Positions 7,695 to 16,901 are shown, counted from the first letter of the stretch. The stretch: DNA of 34,755 nucleotides from Oscillospiraceae bacterium (GCA_015065425.1 SVQH01000023.1:13858-48612), one strand, 5' to 3'. The notes: generated by a model not told the origin, from the letters alone. Numbers and translations: made by a program.

Positions 7695-9536
7695 ATGAAA
7701 AAGGTATTATCGATGTTAAAGCCGCATACGGGCTTTCTTATATTGTCGATAGTTTTTTCTACCGTCAATACTCTGTTACAGCTGCTGATACCTCTTTATA
7801 CCAAGGATATCCTTGCTGAAGGAATTCTTGAGTATAACATGGAAAAACTTGTGGAACTTTGTCTTGCTCTTCTCGGTTTTACCCTTCTCAGTATTGTTAC
7901 TTCCATAGCCAATACATATTTTTCCACAAAAACATCTGTGGGATATGCCATTACCATGAGAAACTATATTTTTGACAAGGTGTCCCGTCTTTCTCACAGT
8001 GATATTGATAAAATAGGCGTTGCTTCACTTGTTACGAGAACCACCAATGATGTTAGGCAGGTGCATGACATTGTTCTCAATACTCTGAAATCCCTTGTGC
8101 CCATTCCCATTATGCTTGTGGGCGGCCTTGTGCTTGCTTTTTCTCTCAACCCCGAACTTGCAAAACTGTCCTTGTGGGCAATCCCCGTTCTCGCTGTTCT
8201 TGCCGTTGTTCTTATTTCAATAATCATGCCTTTGTACTCAAAGGTTCAGAAGCTTGTTGATAAAATGAATCAGATAATGCGAGAAAAAATAAGCGGAATC
8301 AGAGTTATCAGAGCTTTCAATAAGAGCGAATATGAAGATGACCGTTTTATGAAGGCAAATCTTGAGCTTACGGGACTTTCTCTCAAAGCCAGCCGTATTA
8401 TGGCAGGTTTTCTTCCCATTCTCACCCTTCTTATGTATACACTTATCTGTGTTATCATTTATCTTTGTGTCATGGCTGCCAATGACCTTGATATAGTGAC
8501 ACAAGAGGAGGAAATACTGCATACCATTCCCAACATGTATGCGTTTATTTCCTATTTCACTCTTATAATCGGTGCACTCACCTCCGTTGTTTCCATAGTT
8601 GTTTCCATCCCCAGAGCTTCCATTTCAGGTAAGCGTATCAAAGTAATAATGGATGCAGTCTCCGATATCCTTCCTCCCGAAAATCCCGTTACTCCAAAAA
8701 AAGAGGATGCAGGTAAACTTGAATTTTCAAATGTATCCTTTAAGTACAAGCCCGTTATCAAAGAGGAAAAGAAAAAGCGGTTTGTTCCGAAATCAAAGAA
8801 GAAGAAGCCTGCAGAGCCTCAGATTCCCTTTGAACTTAAAAATGTCAGCTTTGAATCCCGTCCCGGAGAGACTACTGCCATAATCGGTATTACGGGAAGC
8901 GGAAAAACCACACTTTGTAACCTTATTCCGCGACTTTATGATGTTACGGAAGGTGAAGTAAAACTTGCAGGTGTAAATGTAAAAGACCTTGACCCTGCTG
9001 AAATCGGTGAAAGAATAGCATTTATCCCTCAGCAGGCATTCCTTTTCAGCGGTACTATTGCCGACAATATCCGTTTCGGTAAAAAGGATGCCACCGATGC
9101 AGAAATATGGCATGCATTGGAAATTGCACAGGCAAAGTCCTTTGTTGCATCTATGCCCGACGGAATAGATTCCTTCGTTTCTCAGGCAGGTAAAAACTAT
9201 TCGGGCGGTCAGAAGCAGCGTCTTGCCATTGCAAGAGCCATAGTAAAAGGTGCAGAGGTCATAGTCTTTGACGACTCCTTCTCTGCACTTGACCTTGCTA
9301 CCGATGCCCGTCTGCGTGCATCTCTGCGTGAAAATCTTTCCGATGCCAACATTATAATCGTTGCCCAGCGTGTGGGTACGGTTCTTAATGCTGACAGAAT
9401 TATTGTTCTTGACGGTGGTAATGTCGTCGGTCAGGGAACACATAAAGAGCTTCTTAAAACATGTGAAACCTACCGTGAGATAGTTGCCACACAGCTTTCC
9501 GAAGAAGCACTCAAGGAGGTGGATGACGATGAGTAA
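7695..9536 (+). CDS. ABC exporter half-transporter with degenerate ATPase site
   Basis: 613 residues: six-helix membrane domain (about 1-310) then a nucleotide-binding domain. Walker A GITGSGKTT is at 398-406, signature YSGGQ at 502-506 and Walker B ends in Asp526-Asp527. The catalytic Glu is thus replaced by Asp527 and the H-loop His by Gln558 (VAQRVGT). The same two changes mark the TM287-type subunit of heterodimeric exporters, where this site binds but hardly hydrolyses ATP. Odd feature: a lysine-rich insert (about 352-375) between the first two strands of the ATPase domain, before Walker A. The gene overlaps the next half-transporter by 8 nt. Substrate unknown; drugs, lipids or peptides are all possible. 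Confidence 0.93.
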   Translation: MKKVLSMLKPHTGFLILSIVFSTVNTLLQLLIPLYTKDILAEGILEYNMEKLVELCLALLGFTLLSIVTSIANTYFSTKTSVGYAITMRNYIFDKVSRLSHSDIDKIGVASLVTRTTNDVRQVHDIVLNTLKSLVPIPIMLVGGLVLAFSLNPELAKLSLWAIPVLAVLAVVLISIIMPLYSKVQKLVDKMNQIMREKISGIRVIRAFNKSEYEDDRFMKANLELTGLSLKASRIMAGFLPILTLLMYTLICVIIYLCVMAANDLDIVTQEEEILHTIPNMYAFISYFTLIIGALTSVVSIVVSIPRASISGKRIKVIMDAVSDILPPENPVTPKKEDAGKLEFSNVSFKYKPVIKEEKKKRFVPKSKKKKPAEPQIPFELKNVSFESRPGETTAIIGITGSGKTTLCNLIPRLYDVTEGEVKLAGVNVKDLDPAEIGERIAFIPQQAFLFSGTIADNIRFGKKDATDAEIWHALEIAQAKSFVASMPDGIDSFVSQAGKNYSGGQKQRLAIARAIVKGAEVIVFDDSFSALDLATDARLRASLRENLSDANIIIVAQRVGTVLNADRIIVLDGGNVVGQGTHKELLKTCETYREIVATQLSEEALKEVDDDE

Positions 9537-11427
9537 GAAGAAAAACATCTCCGTTCCCGAAACTGAGTATAAAAGCCGTTATGCTGATTACAGAAATCAG
9601 CCAAAGGACGAGCAGAAACCCGAAAATGCGAAGGGTACATTTTTGCGTTTTGTTTCTCTTATAAAACCGCATCGGATATCTATGGCTATAGTTGTTATCT
9701 GTGCGATGATGAGTACTTTGTGTAATGTTGTTGCCCCCGAATTTATGGGCAATGTAATAAGTATTATACAGAAACAGATTGAGGGACGGCTTACGGGCGG
9801 AACCATTGATTTTACCGCCACATTCGACCAGCTTACCATTCTTGCGGGGCTTTATCTTGCAGCCAGTCTTTTTACCTTTCTTCAGGAATTCGTTTCCGCA
9901 GGGGTTTCTCAGAGACTTGTATGCGGACTGCGTTCACAGCTCAACAGCAAGCTTTCAAGGCTTCCTCTCAGTTATTTTGACAAGCAGACAAAGGGTCAGG
10001 TCATTTCCAAGATTATAAATGATATTGAAAATGTGTCTTCAAGCCTTCAGGGAAGTATTCTCACTGTCATGACAAGTCTCATTCAGGTTGTAGGCTCTTT
10101 TGTTATGATGCTTACCACGGGTAATATTCCCATGACTTTTGCAGCTGTCTGCCTTGTTCCCGTTTCAGCTTATGTGTCTTATAAAGTTTCAAAGGTGTCA
10201 AAGGTATGGTTCAGAAGATATTGGGATACCATGGGTGACCTCAACGGACATATAGAAGAGATGTATGCAGGTCATACCATAGTCAGAATGTTCGGTCATG
10301 AGGATGAATCCGTAAGGGAATTCAGAGGTATTACCGAAAGACTCGGTAAAAACTCATTTATGGCAAATATGATTTCCGGTATTCTTAATCCTGTTCTCAC
10401 TCTCATTAAAAATATAAACTATGTTTTCATTTGTCTTTTAGGCGGCTTCTTCTTCATAGGTATTCACAACGGTACCATTCCGAACACAGCTTTCTCAGGA
10501 ATAGGCGATATTCAGAAATTCCTTTCATATTCGTCCTCTTTTTCATCTCCCATTATAAATGTTTCAAGAATTATCAACAATATTCAGTCATCACTTGCTT
10601 CCGCAGAGCGTGTGTTTTCAATGCTGGACGAGCTGGATGAGGCTCCCGATAACTGCGAAAACGAACCTTCTGAAGAGACAAAGGGACTTGTTGAATTCAG
10701 GGATGTTTCCTTCAGATATGTTGAGGATGTACCTCTTATAGACGGACTATCTCTCACTGCAAAGCCCGGAAGTATTACTGCTATTGTCGGCCCCACAGGT
10801 GCAGGTAAGACCACTATCGTAAATCTTCTCATGCGTTTTTACGATATAAATTCAGGGCATATATATCTTGACGGAACCGATATATACACCATGTCGAGAA
10901 ATGCACTGCGTTCCAATTTCGGTATGGTTCTTCAGGATACATGGCTTTTCAAGGGTACTGTAAGAGATAATATAAAATACGGTAAAGACGATGCTACGGA
11001 AGAAGAGATAATCGAGGCGGCAAAGACTGCTCAGATATACGATTACATAATGACACTTCCCGAAGGCTTTGATACCCTTCTTACAGAAGATGCAACAAAT
11101 ATCTCTCAGGGTCAGCGTCAGCTTCTTACAATCGCCAGAGCCATTATCGTAGACCCGAAGGTTCTGATTCTTGACGAAGCCACATCTTCCGTTGATACAA
11201 AGACGGAACAGAAAATACAGACGGCAATGAATTCTCTTATGGAAGGCAGAACGAGCTTTGTTATTGCCCATCGTCTTTCAACCATTAAAAACGCTGACAA
11301 TATTCTTGTCATGAAAAAGGGTACCATTGTTGAACAGGGTACTCATAAGGAGCTTCTCGAAGCAGACGGCTTCTATGCTCTTTTATATAATTCACAGTAT
11401 ACAGACGGAATTCCGCCTGAAGACTAA
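9529..11427 (+). CDS. ABC exporter half-transporter with catalytic ATPase site
   Basis: 632 residues from the ATG at 9529, chosen because AAGGAGG (9513-9519) sits 9 nt upstream; a longer reading has no such support. It has a 36-residue cytoplasmic N-terminus, six membrane helices, and an ATPase domain with Walker A GPTGAGKTT (421-429), Walker B LILDE with catalytic Glu550, and H-loop His581. The signature is SQGQ (526-529) rather than SGGQ. In heterodimers such as TM287/288 that altered signature completes the degenerate site of the partner, so the two proteins complement each other exactly. The start overlaps the preceding gene by 8 nt, indicating translational coupling. fucU follows after 18 nt. 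Confidence 0.95.
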   Translation: MSKKKNISVPETEYKSRYADYRNQPKDEQKPENAKGTFLRFVSLIKPHRISMAIVVICAMMSTLCNVVAPEFMGNVISIIQKQIEGRLTGGTIDFTATFDQLTILAGLYLAASLFTFLQEFVSAGVSQRLVCGLRSQLNSKLSRLPLSYFDKQTKGQVISKIINDIENVSSSLQGSILTVMTSLIQVVGSFVMMLTTGNIPMTFAAVCLVPVSAYVSYKVSKVSKVWFRRYWDTMGDLNGHIEEMYAGHTIVRMFGHEDESVREFRGITERLGKNSFMANMISGILNPVLTLIKNINYVFICLLGGFFFIGIHNGTIPNTAFSGIGDIQKFLSYSSSFSSPIINVSRIINNIQSSLASAERVFSMLDELDEAPDNCENEPSEETKGLVEFRDVSFRYVEDVPLIDGLSLTAKPGSITAIVGPTGAGKTTIVNLLMRFYDINSGHIYLDGTDIYTMSRNALRSNFGMVLQDTWLFKGTVRDNIKYGKDDATEEEIIEAAKTAQIYDYIMTLPEGFDTLLTEDATNISQGQRQLLTIARAIIVDPKVLILDEATSSVDTKTEQKIQTAMNSLMEGRTSFVIAHRLSTIKNADNILVMKKGTIVEQGTHKELLEADGFYALLYNSQYTDGIPPED

Positions 11428-11445
11428 TAAAACGGAGGTAATTTT

Positions 11446-11865
11446 ATGCTTAAAGGTATTCCTGCTCTGGTTTCTCCCGAGCTTCTCAAAATTTTATGTG
11501 AAATGGGTCACGGTGATGAAATAGTTATCGGTGACGGTAATTTCCCCGCAGCATCCTGTGCTCAGAGACTTATCCGCTGTGACGGTCTCGGTGTTCCTGA
11601 AATCCTTGACGCTGTTTTACAGCTTTTTCCTCTTGATACTTATGTAGATTCTCCCGTTTCTCTTATGGCTACCACAAAGGACGATCCCACTCCAGAAATA
11701 TGGGCAACCTATGAAGAAATAATCAATAAGCACAACGGCAGCACAAATATTTCTCAGGTTGAGAGATTTGATTTCTATGACAGAACAAAGAAAGCTTATG
11801 CGGTTATCGCAACAAGCGAAAAGGCTTTATACGCAAACATCATTCTTAAAAAAGGTGTTATATAA
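11446..11865 (+). CDS. fucU: RbsD/FucU family sugar mutarotase
   Basis: 139 residues, the length of FucU (L-fucose mutarotase), which interconverts the alpha and beta anomers of L-fucose. The motif GHGDEIVIGDGNFPA (21-35, with His22, Asp24 and Asp30) is the family active-site block. The C-terminal F..YDRTKKAYAVIATSE segment is typical of FucU rather than RbsD. The start has CGGAGGTAATTTT upstream. It sits 18 nt after the ABC exporter and touches the next start codon (TAAATG). A sugar kinase is two genes downstream, but no fucose isomerase or aldolase is in the window. Confidence 0.88.
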   Translation: MLKGIPALVSPELLKILCEMGHGDEIVIGDGNFPAASCAQRLIRCDGLGVPEILDAVLQLFPLDTYVDSPVSLMATTKDDPTPEIWATYEEIINKHNGSTNISQVERFDFYDRTKKAYAVIATSEKALYANIILKKGVI

Positions 11866-12558
11866 ATGGAATATGTTTTTATTCTTTTTCTTGTAATAGA
11901 TGCTGTACTCGCGTATCGCTTTGCATATAAAGACGGTTCAATGCGGCAGAAGCTTCTTACCTCCCTTCCGTTTGTTGCGGCGGGATTTTACCTCACACTC
12001 GTCTGCAGTCCGAACAATATGCTGTATGCATGGCTTATTGTCGCAGGTCTTTGTGCTTCCTTTATCGGCGACTGGGTGCTGAGATATGACCTTTTCGGCA
12101 TGAAAGGGCTTCCCGGCATAATATCCTTCGCCCTTGCACATATTCTTTATATAAGTGCATTTGCAGTAAGAGTGCCTCTTACGGTTAAGGACCTTGTGCT
12201 TCTTATTCCATGGAGCATAATGTTTGTTCTTGAAATTTTTGCAAAGAAAAAGATAAAAATTGACCTCGGACCCACCGCCCCTGCAGTTGCCGTATATGCC
12301 ATGATAATTGATGCTATGGTTGTTCTCGGTGTGCGTGCGGCAATTATGACATTGAACGGCGGTATTTCCGTGCTTCGTTCAATAGTTCTTGTTGCAGGTG
12401 TCATTATGTTCATTATATCCGATGCAGGAGTATGTCTTATGATGTTCGGTAACAGAACGGAGATAAAAATAAAGAATAAGATATACAGACTTGACCCCAT
12501 CAATATTGCAATGTATTACGGCGGGCAGATGCTCATTGCAGCAAGCGTGTTGTTATAA
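11866..12558 (+). CDS. YhhN-family membrane protein (lysoplasmalogenase-like)
   Basis: 230 residues with about seven to eight hydrophobic segments and very short loops. Motifs consistent with YhhN/TMEM86 are SFIGDWVLRYDLF (63-75), ISFALAHILYISAF, MFIISDAGV and the C-terminal MYYGGQMLIAAS. Characterised relatives hydrolyse the vinyl ether bond of lysoplasmalogens; many Clostridia make plasmalogens, so the role is plausible but unproven here. The start codon directly follows the fucU stop, so the two are probably co-translated. The C-terminus overlaps nothing; the kinase gene starts 19 nt later. Confidence 0.8.
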   Translation: MEYVFILFLVIDAVLAYRFAYKDGSMRQKLLTSLPFVAAGFYLTLVCSPNNMLYAWLIVAGLCASFIGDWVLRYDLFGMKGLPGIISFALAHILYISAFAVRVPLTVKDLVLLIPWSIMFVLEIFAKKKIKIDLGPTAPAVAVYAMIIDAMVVLGVRAAIMTLNGGISVLRSIVLVAGVIMFIISDAGVCLMMFGNRTEIKIKNKIYRLDPINIAMYYGGQMLIAASVLL

Positions 12559-12577
12559 CTTTTTAGGAGAAAAACTT

Positions 12578-14044
12578 ATGAAAAAGGTTCTTGCATTTGA
12601 CTTCGGTGCTTCCTCGGGAAGAGCCATTCTCGGTACTTTTGACGGTGGAAAAATAACACTTAAAGAAATTCACCGTTTTTCTAATGACCCCGTAAAGGTA
12701 AACGGTACTTTTTACTGGGATGTATTAAGACTTTTCCATGAAATAAAGCAGGGTATTCTCAAGGCAAAAGCCCACGGCGGCTTTGATTCGGTAGGTATTG
12801 ATACATGGGGTGTTGACTTCGGACTTGTTGACAAGGACGGAAAGCTTCTTGAAAATCCCGTACATTACCGTGATGAGAGAAACACTGGAATGATAGAAAA
12901 GTCTTCTGAATTTATTGACAAAAAGAGACTTTACGAACTTACGGGTATTCAGTTTATGGATTTTAATACCTGTTTCCAGCTTTTAAGTCTTAAGCTTAAT
13001 CGCCCCGAGCTTCTTGAAAAAGCAGATAAACTACTTTTTATGCCCGACCTTCTTTCATATTTTCTTACGGGCAAAATGTGTGCAGAGTACTCCATTGCCA
13101 CCACTTCTCAGCTTGTGGACATAAATACAAGGGAGTGGAGTGAAGAAATATGCACTGCTCTCGGTATTCCCATGAATATACTCCCCGAAATAGTTAAAAC
13201 GGGAACCGTCCTCGGAAATCTCAGCGATGAGATATGTGAGGAATTGGGTGTGCCCTCTGTGCCTGTTATTTCCGTTGCGGGTCATGATACCCAGTCTGCC
13301 GTTACGGCTGTTCCCGGTCTTGAAAAAGACTTTGCGTTTATCAGCTGCGGTACATGGTCACTTTTCGGCACGGAAACAGATACGCCCATAGTAAATGAAG
13401 AATCCCTTGCCTTCAACATTACAAATGAAGGCGGATACAACTATACAACAGCCTTCCTTAAAAACATTTGCGGGCTCTGGCTCATTCAGGAAAGCCGCCG
13501 TCAGTGGATAAGAGAAGGTAAGGAATATTCCTATGCAGAGCTTGAAAAAATGGCTCTTGAGTGCGAACCCTTTAAGTGCTTCATTGACCCTGATGCTCCC
13601 GATTTTGTTGCAATGGGAGACCTTCCTTCAAGAATAAAGGATTTTTGCAGAAGAACGGGTCAGTATGTCCCCGAAACCGTAGGCGAGGTTGTAAGATGTA
13701 TATATGAAAGCCTTGCACTCAAATACAGATATGTTCTCGGCGGAATACAGAAATGTACGGGTAAGAAATATCCGCATATAAATGTTGTGGGCGGAGGTAC
13801 AAAGGACGGACTTCTTCTTCAGATGACGGCATCCTCCTGCGGTATTCCCGTATACGGCGGACCCATTGAAGCCACCGTTTTCGGTAATATTGCAATTCAG
13901 CTCATGTCCACGGGTGAAATTTCAGATATTTATGAAGCAAGAAGAATTATTGCCGAAGGTGAAAAACTGAAGAAATTTATACCTGAAGATACCGAAAAAT
14001 GGGCTGCAGTTTCTTCGGAATATGAAAAATATATAGTAGGATAA
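12578..14044 (+). CDS. FGGY sugar kinase, rhamnulokinase/fuculokinase type
   Basis: 488 residues from the ATG at 12578, which has AGGAGAAAAACTT upstream; an in-frame extension to 12491 would run into the previous gene. Phosphorylates a ketohexose in deoxy-sugar breakdown. N-terminal FDFGASSGR (7-15) is the ATP site. GIDTWGVDFGL (73-83) and PVHYRDERN (94-102) are diagnostic of the RhaB family. AGHDTQSAV contains Asp237, the same number as the catalytic base of E. coli RhaB. NICGLWLIQESRRQW is also RhaB-like. RhaB-like enzymes act as L-fuculose kinases in some gut bacteria, and fucU is two genes upstream, so L-fuculose is as likely a substrate as L-rhamnulose. The gene symbol is left blank for that reason. 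Confidence 0.92.
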   Translation: MKKVLAFDFGASSGRAILGTFDGGKITLKEIHRFSNDPVKVNGTFYWDVLRLFHEIKQGILKAKAHGGFDSVGIDTWGVDFGLVDKDGKLLENPVHYRDERNTGMIEKSSEFIDKKRLYELTGIQFMDFNTCFQLLSLKLNRPELLEKADKLLFMPDLLSYFLTGKMCAEYSIATTSQLVDINTREWSEEICTALGIPMNILPEIVKTGTVLGNLSDEICEELGVPSVPVISVAGHDTQSAVTAVPGLEKDFAFISCGTWSLFGTETDTPIVNEESLAFNITNEGGYNYTTAFLKNICGLWLIQESRRQWIREGKEYSYAELEKMALECEPFKCFIDPDAPDFVAMGDLPSRIKDFCRRTGQYVPETVGEVVRCIYESLALKYRYVLGGIQKCTGKKYPHINVVGGGTKDGLLLQMTASSCGIPVYGGPIEATVFGNIAIQLMSTGEISDIYEARRIIAEGEKLKKFIPEDTEKWAAVSSEYEKYIVG

Positions 14045-14045
14045 T

Positions 14046-14903
14046 ATGGAACTTACAGATATTAATGTTATCAAAAGAATTCTCGGAAGACACGGTTTTT
14101 CCTTTTCAAAAAGTCTCGGACAGAATTTTCTCATTGACCCGACAGTATGCCCGAGAATGGCTGAAATGGGCGGAGCAAAAGAGGGGACGGGTGTCATTGA
14201 AATAGGCCCCGGGCTTGGTGTTCTTACGGTGGAACTTGCAAAAAGGGCAGATAAGGTGGTAACGGTGGAGCTCGATACCCGTCTTATTCCCGTTCTTGCA
14301 GAAACTCTTGACGGATACAGAAATGTTGAAGTTATAAATGCAGATGTTCTGAAAACAGACCTGCATAAGCTTATTGATGATAATTTTCAGGGAAAAAGTG
14401 TAAATGTATGTGCAAACCTTCCTTATTACATCACTTCTCCCATACTGATGTATCTTCTTGAAAGCCGTCTGCCCGTTGAAAATATAACTGTCATGGTGCA
14501 GAAGGAAGCTGCAGACCGCCTTTGTGCACAAGTCGGTTCCCGTGAATCGGGTGCCATTACCGTTGCAGTGAATTACTATGCTGAGACAGAGGTTCTTTTC
14601 GGAGTAGAAAGAGAATGCTTTACCCCCTCTCCTAATGTTGATTCTTCTGTAATAAGGCTCAGAGTAAGAAAAGAGCCTCCCGTAAAGGTGAATGATGAGG
14701 AGTTCTTCTTCAAGATGGTAAAAGCCGCTTTTTCTCAGAGAAGAAAAACTGCCGCAAACGGTATTTCATCGGGACTTGGTATCTCAAAGGATAAGGTAGG
14801 CGAAGCCCTCACGCTATCGGGTCTTTCTCCGACGGTAAGGGCAGAAGCTCTCACAATGGAAGAACTTGCTGTGCTCTCCGACAATCTATTGAAAGTAAGG
14901 TAA
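14046..14903 (+). CDS. rsmA: 16S rRNA dimethyladenosine transferase
   Basis: 285 residues, full length for KsgA/RsmA. It dimethylates two adjacent adenosines in helix 45 of 16S rRNA late in small-subunit assembly, using S-adenosylmethionine. SLGQNFLID (23-31) is the N-terminal family block. IEIGPGLGVLT from 51 is the SAM-binding motif I. NLPYY (124-128) is the catalytic N-L-P-Y motif IV. FTPSPNVDSSVIRL and FSQRRKT mark the C-terminal part. It starts 1 nt after the kinase stop and is followed 4 nt later by tmk, so it lies inside the same transcript. Confidence 0.97.
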   Translation: MELTDINVIKRILGRHGFSFSKSLGQNFLIDPTVCPRMAEMGGAKEGTGVIEIGPGLGVLTVELAKRADKVVTVELDTRLIPVLAETLDGYRNVEVINADVLKTDLHKLIDDNFQGKSVNVCANLPYYITSPILMYLLESRLPVENITVMVQKEAADRLCAQVGSRESGAITVAVNYYAETEVLFGVERECFTPSPNVDSSVIRLRVRKEPPVKVNDEEFFFKMVKAAFSQRRKTAANGISSGLGISKDKVGEALTLSGLSPTVRAEALTMEELAVLSDNLLKVR

Positions 14904-14907
14904 AATA

Positions 14908-15534
14908 ATGAGTAAGTTTATTGTAGTTGAAGGTCTTGACGGAACAGGAAAGACCACGCAGATAAAAATACTTGCCGATTATATAAAAGGAAAGAGTAAA
15001 GATGCTGTGATAACGGCAGAGCCCACCTCACACCCTTCGGGAAAACTTATAAGAAGGATATTGGCTGGGGAAGTTCCCTGTGACCCCTTTGCACTTGCCG
15101 CACTTTTTCTTTCCGACAGAATAATACACAATACTGACAGTGAAGACGGTATAGAGAAAATGCTCTCAGAGGGAAAAACCGTTATATCAGACCGATATTA
15201 TTATTCAACCTTTGCTTATCAGGGACATGAAACAGACCTGTCATGGACTATGGATATGCATTTTTCCTGTCCGAAGATTAGAAGACCTGACCTTGTGCTT
15301 TTTCTTACAATGTCACCTGAAAAGTGTATTGAGAGAATAAGGGCAAACAGACCTGATGAAGCCATTGAAATATACGAAAACACCGAAAGCCTCACAAAGA
15401 TAAGCCGACAGTTTGATACCGTTTTTGATATTCTCAAAGAAAAAGAAAATATAGTATACGTCGATGCTGACGGTACTGTTGAAGAAGTATCCCGAAGACT
15501 TTTTGACGCTTATGATAAATATTGCGGAGAATAA
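14908..15534 (+). CDS. tmk: Thymidylate kinase
   Basis: 208 residues, the usual length. Converts dTMP to dTDP in DNA precursor synthesis. The P-loop GLDGTGKTT is at 9-17; TAEPTSHPSG (36-45) resembles the substrate-binding EP block; DRYYYSTFAYQG starts at 95 with the conserved Asp-Arg. ERIRANRPDEAIEIYEN is the lid and LID-following region. The P-loop lacks an Arg next to Gly in the position used by the E. coli class, so catalytic Arg is probably in the lid. The gene lies between rsmA and a HAD phosphatase with gaps of 4 and 2 nt. Holliday/holB neighbours often seen with tmk are absent. Confidence 0.95.
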   Translation: MSKFIVVEGLDGTGKTTQIKILADYIKGKSKDAVITAEPTSHPSGKLIRRILAGEVPCDPFALAALFLSDRIIHNTDSEDGIEKMLSEGKTVISDRYYYSTFAYQGHETDLSWTMDMHFSCPKIRRPDLVLFLTMSPEKCIERIRANRPDEAIEIYENTESLTKISRQFDTVFDILKEKENIVYVDADGTVEEVSRRLFDAYDKYCGE

Positions 15535-15536
15535 AT

Positions 15537-16187
15537 ATGAAGAAAAAACTTATACTTTTTGATTTTGACGGTACTGTTATCGATAACAGTGAGGGTATAT
15601 ATAACTGTATAAGATACGCTCTGGAAAAAGAGGGAATGGAAATTCTTCCCGATGATATACTGCGTAAATTTATCGGACCTTCTCTTTTTGACAGCTTCAG
15701 ATGGCAGTGTGGTGCCGATGATGAAGCAGCCGAAAGACTTGTTGCATATTACCGTGAACGCTATGCTCCCGTCGGCTCTACCGAGCTCATAGTTTTTGAC
15801 GGCATGAAAGAGCTGCTTAAAAGGCTGAGGGAGGAAGGCTGTAAAACAGCAGTGTGTTCAAGTAAGCCTTATGATTTTGTAAGAAAAATTGCAGCAGAAC
15901 AGGGCTTGGAGTCGCTTTTTGACGGATTTTTCTGTCCCGGCTTTTCTTCTCATGTTTCGGATAAATCGGGACTTGCCCTTGAAGCAATTTCATATTTCGG
16001 CGTAACAAAAGAAGAGACTGTGCTTGTGGGAGATACAAAATTTGATGTGTCGGCTGCAAAAGCTGCGGGAATAGAATGTATCGGAGTATTATACGGCTTC
16101 TGTGAAGAAGGAGATATGGATACAGCCGAATATATTGCTCCCGGAGTAAAGGATATATATTCTGTGATAACAGGTGAAGCAATATGA
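15537..16187 (+). CDS. HAD-superfamily phosphatase, Gph/PGP-like
   Basis: 216 residues. The start at 15537 was chosen because GCGGAGA lies 6 nt upstream; a start five codons earlier would overlap tmk with no better site. Motif I is FDFDGTVIDNSEG with nucleophile Asp9 and acid Asp11. A helical cap follows. TAVCSSKP is motif II and VLVGDTKFDVSAA is motif IV. The best match by form is phosphoglycolate phosphatase or a similar small-phosphate HAD enzyme; the substrate cannot be told. Its last four bases overlap the thiN start (ATGA), so the pair is translationally coupled. A thiamine- or nucleotide-phosphate substrate would fit the neighbours but is only a guess. Confidence 0.88.
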   Translation: MKKKLILFDFDGTVIDNSEGIYNCIRYALEKEGMEILPDDILRKFIGPSLFDSFRWQCGADDEAAERLVAYYRERYAPVGSTELIVFDGMKELLKRLREEGCKTAVCSSKPYDFVRKIAAEQGLESLFDGFFCPGFSSHVSDKSGLALEAISYFGVTKEETVLVGDTKFDVSAAKAAGIECIGVLYGFCEEGDMDTAEYIAPGVKDIYSVITGEAI

Positions 16188-16792
16188 AAAAAGCATTTGT
16201 TTTCGGCGGCGGCGTTTATGACGGGCAGTTCCCCGTTATATGTCCTGAGGATTTTATTATTGCCGCCGATGCAGGACACGAAATTCTTGAAAAACACGGT
16301 ATAACACCGCACATCACTGTCGGAGATTTCGATTCTTCGGAAAAGATACCTTCCGTAAATGTGATAAAACTTCCCGTTGAAAAGGATGTTACGGACACTT
16401 ATGCCGCAGTGAATATCGCTCTTGAAAAAGGCTGTGACGAAATATATATATACGGCGGCATGGGTGGTCGACCTGACCATACCTTTGCAAATTACACGAT
16501 TATAGCACAGCTCAGTGAAAAAGGAATAAAAGCCTTTCTTTTCGGCGAGGGTTATGTTGTAACTGCAGTGTGCTGCGGTAAAATCTCTCTCAAAGGAAAA
16601 AAAGGAAAGACGGTTTCGGTTTTTTCATGGAGCGAAAAATGTGAGGGTGTTTCTCTTGCGGGGCTTAAGTATACTCTCAGTGATGCTGTGCTTATAAACA
16701 GCTTTGCACTCGGTGTCAGTAATTCTTTTGAAGCAGAAAAAGCGGAAATTTCCGTAAAAAACGGTACACTTATCATAATGACGGAATTATGA
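16184..16792 (+). CDS. thiN: Thiamine pyrophosphokinase
   Basis: 202 residues. Transfers pyrophosphate from ATP to thiamine, making thiamine diphosphate in one step, as in B. subtilis ThiN. N-terminal AADAGHEIL, then GDFDSSEK (about 46-53), EKDVTDTYAAV (66-76) and GGMGGRPDHTFANY (87-100) are the diagnostic blocks, in the expected order. The C-terminal beta domain has VSVFSWSEKCEGVSLAGLKYTL and LGVSNSF, typical of the family. It overlaps the HAD gene by 4 nt and ends the nine-gene run. No TPP riboswitch is seen, which fits a salvage or final-step gene inside a housekeeping operon. Confidence 0.95.
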   Translation: MKKAFVFGGGVYDGQFPVICPEDFIIAADAGHEILEKHGITPHITVGDFDSSEKIPSVNVIKLPVEKDVTDTYAAVNIALEKGCDEIYIYGGMGGRPDHTFANYTIIAQLSEKGIKAFLFGEGYVVTAVCCGKISLKGKKGKTVSVFSWSEKCEGVSLAGLKYTLSDAVLINSFALGVSNSFEAEKAEISVKNGTLIIMTEL

Positions 16793-16901
16793 TTTAGATA
16801 TACGGTTTTAAGTTTTGGTTAAGAATATTATATTAATATATGTTGGATTGTTTCCAAAAAAATGTTAAACTTCAGTAAATTCAATTTTCGGAGGAAAAAT
16901 T

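Noticed and set aside
9484-9528. N-terminal extension of the second ABC half-transporter
   Set aside because: It lies inside the first gene and has no ribosome binding site, whereas AAGGAGG precedes 9529 at the right distance.
8793-9548. 251-codon open frame on the minus strand inside the ABC exporter gene
   Set aside because: It lies fully opposite a well-supported ATPase domain, its protein is Cys/Phe-rich without recognisable motifs, and no ribosome binding site precedes it. It is a shadow frame.
12491-12577. N-terminal extension of the sugar kinase
   Set aside because: It would overlap the YhhN-family gene, is Cys-rich and unlike the family, and the ATG at 12578 has a good ribosome binding site.
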